64,000 bases of DNA from an uncultured Poribacteria bacterium (lineage in GTDB: Bacteria > Poribacteria > WGA-4E > WGA-3G), in contig OX638352.1 in assembly GCA_951813545.1 (NCBI GenBank), positions 3,736,835 through 3,800,834 on the forward strand, given 5' to 3'. Below the pieces are notes generated by a model. That model did not search any database and was not told the origin of the DNA. It saw only the letters and a program-made list of their open reading frames with translations. How positions within the stretch are numbered: position 1 is the first letter of the stretch; each line of letters begins with the position of its first letter. This document shows, in pieces, positions 35,161 through 44,281 of this stretch. The position numbers were made by a program, and so were the translations under genes.

Positions 35161-35847
35161 GTGAATAAACTAAAAATAGGTGTTCTTTATCTACTTTTAG
35201 GAGCCGGTGGGTTGTGGCATGTACTCGGTGTTTTCCAAGGAACCATGCGCGTCCTCGCTTCGCCGATGATGTTTGGCTTAGCGGTTTGGCTGTTTTGGGA
35301 ATGCTGGCGGATATGCCCACAGGAAGAAAAGCGCAAATTTTTTCTCTGGGGTATATGTGTTGTTGTTGGTAGTTTCGGAATTGAGTGGCTTGGTGTTCGG
35401 ACGGGACAGATTTTCGGTTCGTACGTGTATGGACAGACACTGCGTCCGTCGATTGATGGTGTCCCAATTAGTATTGGATGTGCGTGGTTTGTAATGCTTG
35501 TCGCCTCGGTCGCTGTCGTTCAAAGAATCGCACCGAAATCGATAGTTAAAAGTTCAGTCAAATTGGCATTGTGCGTGGCGTTGTTAATGTTCTGTTTCGA
35601 CCTGTTTATGGAACCCGCAGCGGGAATGTTAGACTATTGGATATGGATGGATAACCGTATTCCTCTGCGGAACTATCTGGCATGGTTCGGATTGAGTTTC
35701 GTCCTCGCGATGATTGGTATAAGGGCTGGCTTGTTTTCCGACCCGCCCCTTCTCAGTAACGGGTGGGGACCCCTGCCTCGAATCGCGTTTCACTTCTATT
35801 TTGCGCAACTCCTTTATTTCGGACTCGTGAATTTGAAGGGCTTATGA
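35161..35847 (+). CDS. cruF: Carotenoid 1',2'-hydratase CruF
   Basis: A 228-residue protein of the carotenoid-biosynthesis family (DUF422/CruF) with about seven membrane helices. Characteristic are GIEWLGVRTGQIFGSYVYG, LRPSIDGVPISIGCAWFVM and FDLFMEPAAGMLDYWIW. CruF adds water to the open psi-end of monocyclic carotenes, making the hydroxyl that is then glycosylated. A GTG start directly follows the TAA of the glycosyltransferase gene, and its TGA overlaps the crtW start. Confidence 0.92.
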   Translation: MNKLKIGVLYLLLGAGGLWHVLGVFQGTMRVLASPMMFGLAVWLFWECWRICPQEEKRKFFLWGICVVVGSFGIEWLGVRTGQIFGSYVYGQTLRPSIDGVPISIGCAWFVMLVASVAVVQRIAPKSIVKSSVKLALCVALLMFCFDLFMEPAAGMLDYWIWMDNRIPLRNYLAWFGLSFVLAMIGIRAGLFSDPPLLSNGWGPLPRIAFHFYFAQLLYFGLVNLKGL

Positions 35848-36560
35848 AACCGCCAAACAAGGGTTTATTCATTGCATTAGCGATTATCGGTCTGTGGGGA
35901 TTGAGTCTCTCAATTTTCCTCACACTCGATGTCGTTCGAGTGAGCATTGCGCTGATACCATTGGGCATACTTTGGCAGACATTTCTCTATACCGGTCTGT
36001 TTATCACAGCGCACGATGCGATGCATGGCGCAGTTTGTCAAGCATACCCGCGAGTCAACAATATAATAGGGATAATCGCTGTCAGGTTATACGCGCTGTT
36101 TTCATATCGCAAATTATTAGAGAAGCATTGGGCGCACCACCGAACACCGGCGAGCGATGCAGACCCCGATTTTCATGACGGAGAACACAGTGATTTCTTA
36201 GCGTGGTATCTTCGTTTTATGAAAGAATACCTCAGTTGGAAGCAGATAATTGGCATGGCGGCTGTCTTTCAGATCATGGAATACGTTTTGGGGCTTCCGA
36301 CTCTCAACCTGATACTGTTTTGGGTTTTTCCCGCATTGCTTAGCACGCTACAACTCTTTTATTTCGGGACATATCTGACGCACCGCACCCCAGAGGGCGG
36401 ATATGACAACCCACACCACGCGCAGAGCAATGCGTATTCGACATTCTGGTCGTTTATTACCTGTTATCACTTCGGCTATCACTGGGAACATCACGAGTAT
36501 CCATACGTTCCGTGGTGGAATTTACCAGAGAAACGCAAAGTTAGTGAACATTCCCACTGA
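35844..36560 (+). CDS. crtW: Beta-carotene ketolase, CrtW-type
   Basis: A 238-residue membrane di-iron oxygenase of the fatty-acid-desaturase superfamily. The His clusters are TAHDAMHG, KHWAHHRTPASDADPDFH and YHFGYHWEHHEYPYVPWWNL, in the order and spacing of CrtW ketolases. It would add the 4-keto group to the beta-ring made by CrtYcd. The start at 35844 overlaps the cruF stop (ATGA); an upstream in-frame start at 35763 lies inside cruF and is rejected. It ends the carotenoid operon, 19 bp before the convergent stop of the next gene. Confidence 0.9.
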   Translation: MKPPNKGLFIALAIIGLWGLSLSIFLTLDVVRVSIALIPLGILWQTFLYTGLFITAHDAMHGAVCQAYPRVNNIIGIIAVRLYALFSYRKLLEKHWAHHRTPASDADPDFHDGEHSDFLAWYLRFMKEYLSWKQIIGMAAVFQIMEYVLGLPTLNLILFWVFPALLSTLQLFYFGTYLTHRTPEGGYDNPHHAQSNAYSTFWSFITCYHFGYHWEHHEYPYVPWWNLPEKRKVSEHSH

Positions 36561-36579
36561 ACCCAGTAGCAATTTCTCC

Positions 36580-37545
36580 TCACGCCATTTCAGCGACGGT
36601 GCCTAATCCTTTTGCTTCTGCCTCTGCAAGTACCGCTGCGCCTGCGACTGCGTCTTGCACCGCTACCCCAACCGATTTGAAGAACGTGATTTCGTCATCT
36701 GACTGCCGTCCGGGTTTGTCACCGTTAATGATTTCGCCGATTTCAGCATCAATCTCAGCGTTCGGAATAATCAGATCTCCTGCCTCCTCTAAGCAGTCTT
36801 CCCGCGAATCGACCACAATTCGATGCGCCCGTTTTATCGTCGTCGTATCGACTTCCCGTTTTTCTGGAACGAACGTGCCAACGGCTGTAATATGTGTTCC
36901 CGGTTGTAGAACGTTTCCATCAAAAAGAGGGGTTGCAGATGTCGTCGCACAGATAACAATATCAGCATCTTCCACTACCTGTCGTGGTGTAGAGACAAGA
37001 TTGACTTCGGGAGCGTCTGTCCATGCCGAAATCTCAGTGGCGAGTTGTTGTGCCGATGCTTCTGTACGACTGATGAGATTCACGGACGCGATGTCTCTGA
37101 CCGCCATCACCGCCTGTAATTGTGCTCTTGCCTGTACACCTGCTCCGAACAGTCCAACCTTTTTTGCATCTTGTCGGGAAAGTAAGTCTGCCGCCACACC
37201 GCCACCGGCTCCTGTTCGGATTGCAGTGAGACTGGCACCGTCCATGAATGCTTTCGGAACTCCTGTAACTGGGTCGAGGACTAAAACCGTTGCGGTGATA
37301 CGGGGTAGATCGAGGTTCGGATTATCGTCGTAAACGGAGACGACTTTGATGCCGAACTCACTGCGTTCAGGTAGATAGGCAGGCATGATGAGTGTAACGC
37401 CTTTGTCAGTGGAAAGATGTTGCCGTGGCGGTGCGGTTACCTTGTCTGCTGAGAGTTGGCTATAAGCGTGCCGCATCGCATCAATCGCTTTAGGCATGGG
37501 TAAGGCTGCGCGGACATCAGATGCGGAGAGGATTCTAATAGGCAT
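36580..37545 (-). CDS. Ornithine cyclodeaminase/mu-crystallin family reductase
   Basis: A 321-residue NAD(P)-dependent protein. The nucleotide site is VGLFGAGVQARAQLQAVMAV, with the family motif SLTAIRTGAGGGVAADLLSR before it. Members include ornithine cyclodeaminase and delta-1-pyrroline-2-carboxylate (Pyr2C) reductase. Here it is followed after 4 bp by an enolase-superfamily dehydratase gene on the same strand. In known pathways this pairing turns hydroxyproline via Pyr2C into proline, so Pyr2C reductase is preferred. A decayed duplicate of its 3' end lies at 25799-25968. Confidence 0.88.
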   Translation of the reverse strand: MPIRILSASDVRAALPMPKAIDAMRHAYSQLSADKVTAPPRQHLSTDKGVTLIMPAYLPERSEFGIKVVSVYDDNPNLDLPRITATVLVLDPVTGVPKAFMDGASLTAIRTGAGGGVAADLLSRQDAKKVGLFGAGVQARAQLQAVMAVRDIASVNLISRTEASAQQLATEISAWTDAPEVNLVSTPRQVVEDADIVICATTSATPLFDGNVLQPGTHITAVGTFVPEKREVDTTTIKRAHRIVVDSREDCLEEAGDLIIPNAEIDAEIGEIINGDKPGRQSDDEITFFKSVGVAVQDAVAGAAVLAEAEAKGLGTVAEMA

Positions 37546-37549
37546 GCAA

Positions 37550-38653
37550 TTACTCCACGCGAACTACCGCTTCACCTAACACATCCATATTCGGCATGAT
37601 GCCCAAACCGGATTGCGTTGAAGCTGCCATCTTGCCGTTAACCCGTTGTGGAGCACCTTCTGCCGTGCTGACGGTGACGTAACTGTTGAAATCGGTTGCT
37701 GTGAATAGGAATTCTGTGGGTGTACTGTGGGCGAGATGGGCAATCGCTGCGGTTGTGATGTCGCCACCCCAGCTATCTTCGATTGTCATTGCAACGCCAA
37801 GTTCAACGCATAGGTCTCTGGCGAGTTTTGCTTTGGTCAGCCCACCGAATTTGCTTATCTTGATGTTGACGACATCCATCGCCCGATCCGCGTGACCGCG
37901 TAATAACGCGTGGATGCTGTCAATCGTCTCATCAAGAACAAAGGGGTGATCTGTACGCTGACGGATGGCGAGGCATTCTTCATAGGAGAGACAGGGTTGC
38001 TCGATGTAGACATCCACATCCCTCACACCCCGGACGACGCGGGCGGCTTGGTGCATCAACCAACCGGTATTCGCGTCCGCAATGAGCACGTCCCCGGGTT
38101 CCATCAATTCAGCGACCGCATGGATGCGTTCAATATCTGTATTTGGATCACTACCGACTTTCAACTGGAATTTGCGATACCCTTCCGCACGATAGGTAGC
38201 AACCTTCGCCGCCATCTCGTCCGGAGCTTGTTGGGAAATCGCACGGTAGAGCATGAAATCGTCACCATACCTTCCACCGAGGAGGGTACAAACCGATTGG
38301 TTTGAAACCTTGCCAAGGATATCCCAACACGCGATGTCAATTGCGGATTTCACATACGGGTGTCCCTTGAGTGCGATATCCATGTATTGATTGAGCGGAA
38401 GCAGTTGTGTTGGATCTTCGCCGATGAGGTGCGGCGCGAGTTCGGCGATACCAGTACGGGTTCCTGTTGCATAAGCAGGGAGATAGAAAGGTCCCAACGG
38501 GCAAACCTCGCCGTAACCTGTAATGCCTTCATCCGTTTCAACTGAGACGATGGTGCTGTCAAAGACGGATACGGATTTGCCGCCCGACCAGTTGTAGCTG
38601 CCTTCATGTAACGGAAGGTCAACTTGATGGGCGTTAATACCGCGAATTTTCAT
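37550..38653 (-). CDS. Enolase-superfamily dehydratase, candidate cis-3-hydroxy-L-proline dehydratase
   Basis: A 367-residue member of the mandelate-racemase/muconate-lactonizing group. Catalytic features are KFQLKVG (the KxK pair) and three metal ligands in IADANTGW, YIEQPC and VLDETID. A further Lys lies in NIKISKFGG, across the barrel. It was probably transcribed first in a two-gene unit with the ornithine-cyclodeaminase-like gene. That context favours a dehydratase of 3-hydroxyproline giving Pyr2C. A different acid-sugar or amino-acid substrate, or an epimerase role, cannot be excluded from sequence alone. Confidence 0.83.
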   Translation of the reverse strand: MKIRGINAHQVDLPLHEGSYNWSGGKSVSVFDSTIVSVETDEGITGYGEVCPLGPFYLPAYATGTRTGIAELAPHLIGEDPTQLLPLNQYMDIALKGHPYVKSAIDIACWDILGKVSNQSVCTLLGGRYGDDFMLYRAISQQAPDEMAAKVATYRAEGYRKFQLKVGSDPNTDIERIHAVAELMEPGDVLIADANTGWLMHQAARVVRGVRDVDVYIEQPCLSYEECLAIRQRTDHPFVLDETIDSIHALLRGHADRAMDVVNIKISKFGGLTKAKLARDLCVELGVAMTIEDSWGGDITTAAIAHLAHSTPTEFLFTATDFNSYVTVSTAEGAPQRVNGKMAASTQSGLGIMPNMDVLGEAVVRVE

Positions 38654-38719
38654 GTTTTTAATTTACCTTGCGGTTCGGTGAGGAAAATTGGTGTTCTCAC
38701 ACGTCTCTCCGTATATCTG

Positions 38720-38763
38720 GAAGAAACACCCAAGCAAATAAACCCGGCGCGTTGCTTGGGACT
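38720..38763. repeat. Short repeat with hairpin, shared with 52781-52806
   Basis: A 26-bp stretch beginning GAAGAAACACCCAAGCAAAT is identical at 38720-38745 and 52781-52806. Here it continues into a hairpin CCCAAGCAA / TTGCTTGGG (14-nt loop). Related hairpins occur in the propeller gene (about 4880) and, inverted, at about 14370. Confidence 0.8.
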
Positions 38764-38768
38764 ACTTT

Positions 38769-38885
38769 TATAGTAAAGTCCACAATTAACTTATACACTT
38801 ATAGAAGGCGAGGTTCCAAACTCCGCCAGCGATGGAGCGGGTCGTTGCTACCGAAAGTGTAAATATGTTTTCGGGCTTTACTATA
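38769..38885. repeat. MITE-like element, family B, copy 2 (117 bp)
   Basis: Perfect terminal inverted repeats TATAGTAAAG / CTTTACTATA. The internal order matches the copy at 17875-17992. It fills most of the gap between the dehydratase and AIM24-like genes. Confidence 0.85.
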
Positions 38886-38900
38886 ATTTACCTTTTAGTG

Positions 38901-39632
38901 TTAGTTACTGGAAGTTGGCACTTTTTCGATGATACGGTCAGCTAACTTTGAAAAAGGTAGGCTCTGGAGGTAAACGGTACCAGCACCTCTCAGTGTCGCA
39001 AGGAAAAGTCCCTCGCCGCCGAAGAACATTGACTTTAGACCTTTGACCATTTCAATGTCGTAGTCAACACCAGAAGTGAAGGCAACAAGACAACCGGTGT
39101 CAACACGAAGCGTCTCATTGACGAGTTCCTTTTTGATGACTGAACCACCAGCATGTACAAACGCCATGCCGTCGCCGCGTAGGCGTTGAAGAATAAAACC
39201 CTCACCACCAAAAAACCCGGCACCCAATTTCCGTGAGAAGGCAATGTCCAGTTCAGTACCCAAGGCAGCACAGAGGAAAGCATCCTTCTGACAGAGCAAC
39301 TCTCCGCCGATTTCTGCCAGATCTATGGGGAGAATGTGTCCGGGGTAGGGCGAGGCGAAAGCCACCCGCCTTTTATCGCTACTCGTGTTGGTGAAGTGTG
39401 TCAAAAACAGTGACTCCCCACTGAGTGCTCGTTTCCCGGCACTCAGAAACTTGCCCATCAAACCCCCATCACCACTGGAGCCATCGCCCATCTTTGCCTC
39501 ATAGACAATGTCATCCTCCAACCAATTCATAGCACCTGCTTCCGCTATGATTGTCTCGCCTTTATCAAGTTCAACCTCAACGACCTGCATATCGTTACCA
39601 AAAATTTCATAATCTACTTCGTGACTCTGCAT
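38901..39632 (-). CDS. AIM24/TIGR00266-family protein
   Basis: A 243-residue all-beta protein of the AIM24 family (tryptophan-RNA-binding-attenuator-like fold). Typical features are ETIIAEAGAMNWLEDDI and the repeated glycine pattern GAGFFGGEGFILQRLRGDG and SMFFGGEGLFLATLRGAG. No signal peptide or catalytic residues are seen. The bacterial role is unknown; the mitochondrial relative affects inner-membrane organisation. It stands alone between a MITE-like repeat and a divergent deacetylase gene. Confidence 0.92.
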   Translation of the reverse strand: MQSHEVDYEIFGNDMQVVEVELDKGETIIAEAGAMNWLEDDIVYEAKMGDGSSGDGGLMGKFLSAGKRALSGESLFLTHFTNTSSDKRRVAFASPYPGHILPIDLAEIGGELLCQKDAFLCAALGTELDIAFSRKLGAGFFGGEGFILQRLRGDGMAFVHAGGSVIKKELVNETLRVDTGCLVAFTSGVDYDIEMVKGLKSMFFGGEGLFLATLRGAGTVYLQSLPFSKLADRIIEKVPTSSN

Positions 39633-39885
39633 TGTTTTGTTGTTCCTTTTAACTTTTAAATGTTGTTACAGCAGAGGGAAACCTTACAATCGCGATGCGT
39701 TTTAATCAACTGGAAAAATAATAACACGTTTGACGGAAACCTTCAAGAAAAATCGGGTTTGAAAAGTGTAGTCAGGCGGTAAGATATTTCGTATAATTAG
39801 AAAACATGAGTTGGGTGTAAGGATTTAGAAAAATCTGGTTTCCAGTAAATCTTTACGCCAAGATATTTAAAAGGCAACAATTCTA

Positions 39886-40608
39886 ATGAGTTCAATAATC
39901 ATCCCTGTTGTAGGATTTGCATTTGTGGGACTGCTGTGGCTTTTCTTTAGACCGCCTTTCGGGAAAAATATTATTCGCATCAACACAGACCAACGGATTG
40001 TCGCGCTCACTTACGACGATGGACCAAATCCGCCTTATACTGAGCGGTTACTTGATGTCCTCGCGAAGCACAACGTCAAAGCCACCTTCTTCATGATCGG
40101 AAATCGGATTGAAAAGCATCCGGAAACGGTAAGTCGGGTTATCGCTGAGGAGCATCAGATTGGCAATCACTCTTACAGTCATCCGCTGCTGGGTTTCTTG
40201 CCACCTTTCTGTGTTCGACGACAAATTGAACGCACGGACGACCTTCTTCAGCAATACGGCATTGCAAAGGATAGTGTATTTAGAGCACCAATGCTAACAC
40301 GGTTTCTACCAGTCGCTTATGTCCTCGCGAAAGGTGATCGAACACACATCAGTTGCAATGTATGGAGTTGGGATTGGACGACGCAGAATCCGGACAAGAT
40401 CACTGAGACGGTATTGAAAAAAACACTTTCATCTACAGGGGCGGGTTCGATTATCGTCCTACACGATGGGAAAGCGGAAAATAAGGACGCAAACCGTTCA
40501 GGGACAATCGAAGCAACAGACCGAATCATCAACGCACTGAAACGGGACGGCTACCGGTTTGTACGGTTGTCGGATGTCAGAAGAATGGCAATCAGCAAGA
40601 GAGATTAG
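39886..40608 (+). CDS. Polysaccharide deacetylase (NodB domain)
   Basis: A 240-residue membrane-anchored enzyme of carbohydrate esterase family 4. An N-terminal helix (IIIPVVGFAFVGLLWLFF) is followed by the NodB motifs: TYDDGPNP (catalytic and metal Asp), NHSYSHP (metal His pair) and FRAPML. IIVLHDGK supplies the late motif with the active-site His. It would remove acetyl groups from peptidoglycan or an exopolysaccharide outside the membrane. The gene is isolated, convergent with the selenoprotein array; the 253-base gap before it holds nothing recognisable. Confidence 0.92.
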   Translation: MSSIIIPVVGFAFVGLLWLFFRPPFGKNIIRINTDQRIVALTYDDGPNPPYTERLLDVLAKHNVKATFFMIGNRIEKHPETVSRVIAEEHQIGNHSYSHPLLGFLPPFCVRRQIERTDDLLQQYGIAKDSVFRAPMLTRFLPVAYVLAKGDRTHISCNVWSWDWTTQNPDKITETVLKKTLSSTGAGSIIVLHDGKAENKDANRSGTIEATDRIINALKRDGYRFVRLSDVRRMAISKRD

Positions 40609-40691
40609 ATTACAAAAACCTCATTTCTTATGGCTAACTGCTATTCCGCTGAGCAGAGAACGCGCTTCCACTGTAAGCAGGTAACTGCTCC

Positions 40692-42323
40692 TCAGTCTGC
40701 AGTTTCCACAGAAACTTTTGCGTGGAAAGCGTTTATATCGCCTATCTCACTCCATTGATCTCCAGTCACGCATAATTTAAAGCGTTGACCACGAGCGAAC
40801 TGATACGTAATTTGTCCAGATTCACCGGGGAATATCCCCCAGACTCTGGTAAGTGCGCCAAGTGCCTTCTTATATTCATCGCTTTCTTGGCTGTTCCATT
40901 CTGTAGGATCAATGCCATCAGGTGCTTTTTCCGTCGGGAGTTTTTTGTCTCCGTCGAGGAGATGGAAAATCCCTATTCCTTTGTCTCTTCCGACTTGGAT
41001 GTTAGCAGTGAGTGTGCCACTCCCTTCAAACGCCGTGGCATCAATGTAGACAACAGTGTAATCCTGATGTGCGAGCATCGGGGTACGAAAAGTATCTACG
41101 ACCTCCTTTGAGGGTTGCTCGGGTGTAAGGATAAGATCGCCCAACCCAGGACGTTTTCCTTCCAAGGACTCCCTGAGAAATAGTAGGTAAGGTTCGGCAT
41201 GGTCATCAGACTCCGTCAGTTTGTCAAGGAACATATAAGCCGCGTGGTCGGGTTCCGTCATATTGTCAAGAAATATATTGTAGTCTATGCCACCCATCGC
41301 TTCAAACTCCGGTGAGATAACCAAACAATCCACTGGTGAACCCTTTTTCCAGGTTTTGATAATTGCTTGTGCTAAGGGATGGCTTGTGTCGAAGATCTTA
41401 CCTTCGCGTTCGCGTCGCTTGGCAATCGGTTCTCGCAAACTCGGCGTTCGTCCTAACTCCGCGTTGGGTACCCACGCGTTGATGAAGTTTTGGTTCAAGA
41501 ATTCTATGATTCGATCTTCAGAGAGCTCAACTGCCCTCAGGATTTTACCACTCCCTCAGCACGCCTCGTCAAAGAGCGGCCCATCCACTGAGATAACATG
41601 GATCGGTTTCCCTTGTGCGGGTGCCATCTCCAACACTTCCTCCAGCGATACCCAGTTAATTTTCTGAAACTTGTAGAAACGTGATGACAGCGCGCGTTCG
41701 ACTTCTTCCTGCGTGATTGATGCGGTGAATTCGACATCAGGCAGTTGCGTACCAACAGAGATCTCCATTTTCGGACAAAAACCGATCTCCGCGGCAGTCC
41801 CTTCATCTCGCGTCCAACCCGCATCGAAGTTCAGTGTCGTTGGCGGCACGTACATTTTAAAGGAGACGATCTTCTCTTGGAGTCGGTCAACGACGAGATG
41901 TCCAGCAAATTGTGATGGCGTAAACTTACCGCTCTCCATGATGAATTCTGCATGAATACGGAACACAATGTCAGCAAGTTCATCATTGTAAGCACGCAAG
42001 CATCCCCACAATCCACGAGAATCTCCCGAATCAATGGTCAACTTCAGTCGTGGGTTGGGATGAAGCTGCTTCAGTAGTGTTAGTACGCCTTCTTCTTGAA
42101 TTTCCCAACATTCACCCACCGAAACCGATTCCGATGGGAGGAATGCTTGGAAAACCGAGGCCGGATACTGTTTTTCTGGTTCAGCAACCTGCAGATTCGC
42201 CAACTCGTCCCATTCTACGTGGAAGTTGTATTGCGTGTATTCAATCGGCGCGATGGAACCTTTGACGTTGACTTCTGCGTCGCCGTCAAGATTAAGCGTA
42301 ATTTTGTTTGATAATGTATTCAT
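40692..42323 (-). CDS. Putative selenoprotein, tandem copy 1 (UGA at 41558-41556)
   Basis: Read through UGA this gives 543 residues. Residues 1-255 hold a domain I do not recognise (ITLNLDGDAEVNVKGSIAPI at its start, GECWEIQEEGVLTLLKQLHP in the middle). Then comes a thioredoxin-like region: KPIHVISVDGPLFDEACU (U for UGA), GSGKILRAV, IIEFLNQNFINAWV and a cis-Pro-like SPVDCLVISPEFE. A beta-rich module follows (FEGSGTLTANIQVG, QITYQFARGQRFKLCVTG) to the end. No signal peptide is present. The 19 codons between UGA and the first alternative start (a TTG) keep the frame and conserved residues. The hairpin after UGA is degenerate here (GGU changed to GUU), so Sec insertion may be weaker. Last gene of the guaB-led run. 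Confidence 0.75.
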
Positions 42324-42324
42324 T

Positions 42325-44280
42325 TCAATTTTCCTCTACAGAAATCTTTAGGTAGAAAGCGTTCATGTCCCCTTTTTTACTGAACCAGTCGCCGGTGGCA
42401 CCCAGTTTAAAAACTTCGCCTCGCTCAAAACGATGTCTGATTGTTGTCGCTGTATTGGGTTTAATCCCCCATGCCGAGACGATCGCATCAGGTATCCCTT
42501 CTGTCGGGAGTTCGGTGTCGCTATCAAATAGATCAAACGACCCTGCCGCGTCTGCACTTCCGACCTGAACATAGATAGTAAGCGTGCCACCGTCTTCAAA
42601 CGCCGTTGTATCTATATTGACGACAGTGTAATCTTGATAACCGTTTCCCGGTGCCCGAAAAAGATCCAATATTTCTGGTGACGATTGGGCACTGTCGAGT
42701 ACAACACGCAAGCCAGTTGAAGGTGTGCCTTCATTTGAATTTTCCTGTACGGAAACTGTTGCGCGAAAAGCGTTGACACACGGTTCCGCTCTATCCCAAT
42801 CTCCGGTAGCACCCAACTTAAAAAGTTGACCGCGATCGAAGCGGTGCATGATCTGCCTTGTAGCACCGGATGCAATCCATGTCCGAGCAAGCGTGTTTTT
42901 AGGTGTTTTTTCTTCCGTGGAAAGTTCACTATCGCCGTCAAACAGACAGAACCCACCTTCACCTTCATCTCTCCCAGTTTCAATGTCAATAGTGAGGGTG
43001 CCACCATTTTCAAAGTCCGTCGTATCAATCAAGACAACGGTATAATCTTGATAGCCGACCGTGGGGGTCCGAAAAACGTCCAACACTTCCTGCGAAGGCG
43101 ACTCTCTGGTGAGGATGAGGTTCCCCAATCCGGGTTGTTTCCTGGCTAAGGCTTGCTGGAGGAATATGAGATAATATTCATACTGCGGGAGTCCTTTGCG
43201 ATTACTGTCTTCATAGAGCTCGTTGACGAGTTGTCTGCCCATCAATTCAAGATCTGGCGAGATAATCAAACAGTCTACGGGTGAATGTTCTTTCCATCCC
43301 TTCATGACGGCTTCTGCCAAAGGATGTTTTCTATTAAACAGTGCTCTGGATCCGTCTTCAAATCTCTGCGTCGCATAGTCACGCATTACGGATGTCCGCT
43401 CTAATACGATATTCGACACCCAGGTATTAATGAAATTTTCATTTAAGAATTCAATATTTTTATCATAAGAGAGGACACCTGCCCTCAGACCTTTGCCGCT
43501 CCCTCAGCACGCCTCATCAGTGAGCGGGCCATCTATTGAGATAACATGAATCGGCTTCTGTTGTGTTTGTGCAATTTCTAACGCCTGCTCCGGCAGCACC
43601 CAGTTAATTTGTTCTGATTTATAGAAACGCTGTGTTAGGATGCGTTTCGCTTCTTCATCGGTAATGGAATCCCCTATGAATTCGACATCTCGGACTGGGT
43701 TCTGTGTTCCGACACGGAGTTCCATTTGCTGGCAAAGACCGCTATCGATAATAGAATATTTTTCTTGCTTCCAACTAACATCAAAGTTTATTGGACCCTC
43801 AGGAACGTACATCTCGAAAAAAGTAACCTTCTCTCCGGTTCGGTCAACCACAAGATGTCCCGTAAACTGCGAGGGTGTAAACCTGCCATCTTCAAACTTG
43901 AACTCTGCATGAATCCGAAACACAATGTCGGCGAATTGATCGTTGTACGCGCGCAGGCATGCCCATAACCCGCATGAATCACTGACATTGATGCTCATAT
44001 CTAAATTTGGATTCGGATGCAGTTGCTGAAGTAATTCCGTTACACCGTCTTCCTCAATCTGCCAGCATTCACCCACTGAAACCGATTCCGATGGAAGAAA
44101 TGCTTGGAAAACAGATGCGGAATACTGCTTTTTTGGTTCGGCAACCCGTAAGTTTGCCAATTCATCCCACTCAATGTGGAAGTTGTTTATTGTATATTCA
44201 ATCGGGGCAATGAAGGCTTTGACGGATACTTCTGTGTCCCCATCAAGATTAAGCGTGATTTTGTTTTCTAAGGTTTCCAT
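42325..44280 (-). CDS. Putative selenoprotein, tandem copy 2 (UGA at 43506-43504), duplicated C-terminal module
   Basis: 651 residues with UGA read as Sec. The N-terminal domain starts ITLNLDGDTEVSVKAFIAPI, and the redox region reads GPLTDEACU then GSGKGLRAGVL and IEFLNENFINTWV. The thioredoxin-like fold closes with SPVDCLIISPDLELMG. Unlike its neighbours it has two tandem C-terminal beta-modules (first GYQDYTVVLIDTTDFENGGT, second GYQDYTVVNIDTTAFEDGGT; both end in FKLGATGDW and NAF). No ATG occurs near the second half; the first possible start is a GTG 28 codons after UGA. One base separates its TGA stop from the copy-1 ATG. The module was probably duplicated within this gene. Confidence 0.78.
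43471..43506 (-). promoter_or_regulatory. SECIS-like hairpin after the in-frame UGA of copy 2
   Basis: UGA (43506-43504), 17 nt, then GAGG-GCAGGUGU-CCUC (43486-43471). The same 16 nt occur at the same distance in copies 3 (45047-45032), 4 (47796-47781) and 5 (49363-49348). Bacterial SECIS elements are short hairpins just downstream of UGA with G/GU-rich loops, which fits. Confidence 0.6.
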
Positions 44281-44281
44281 G

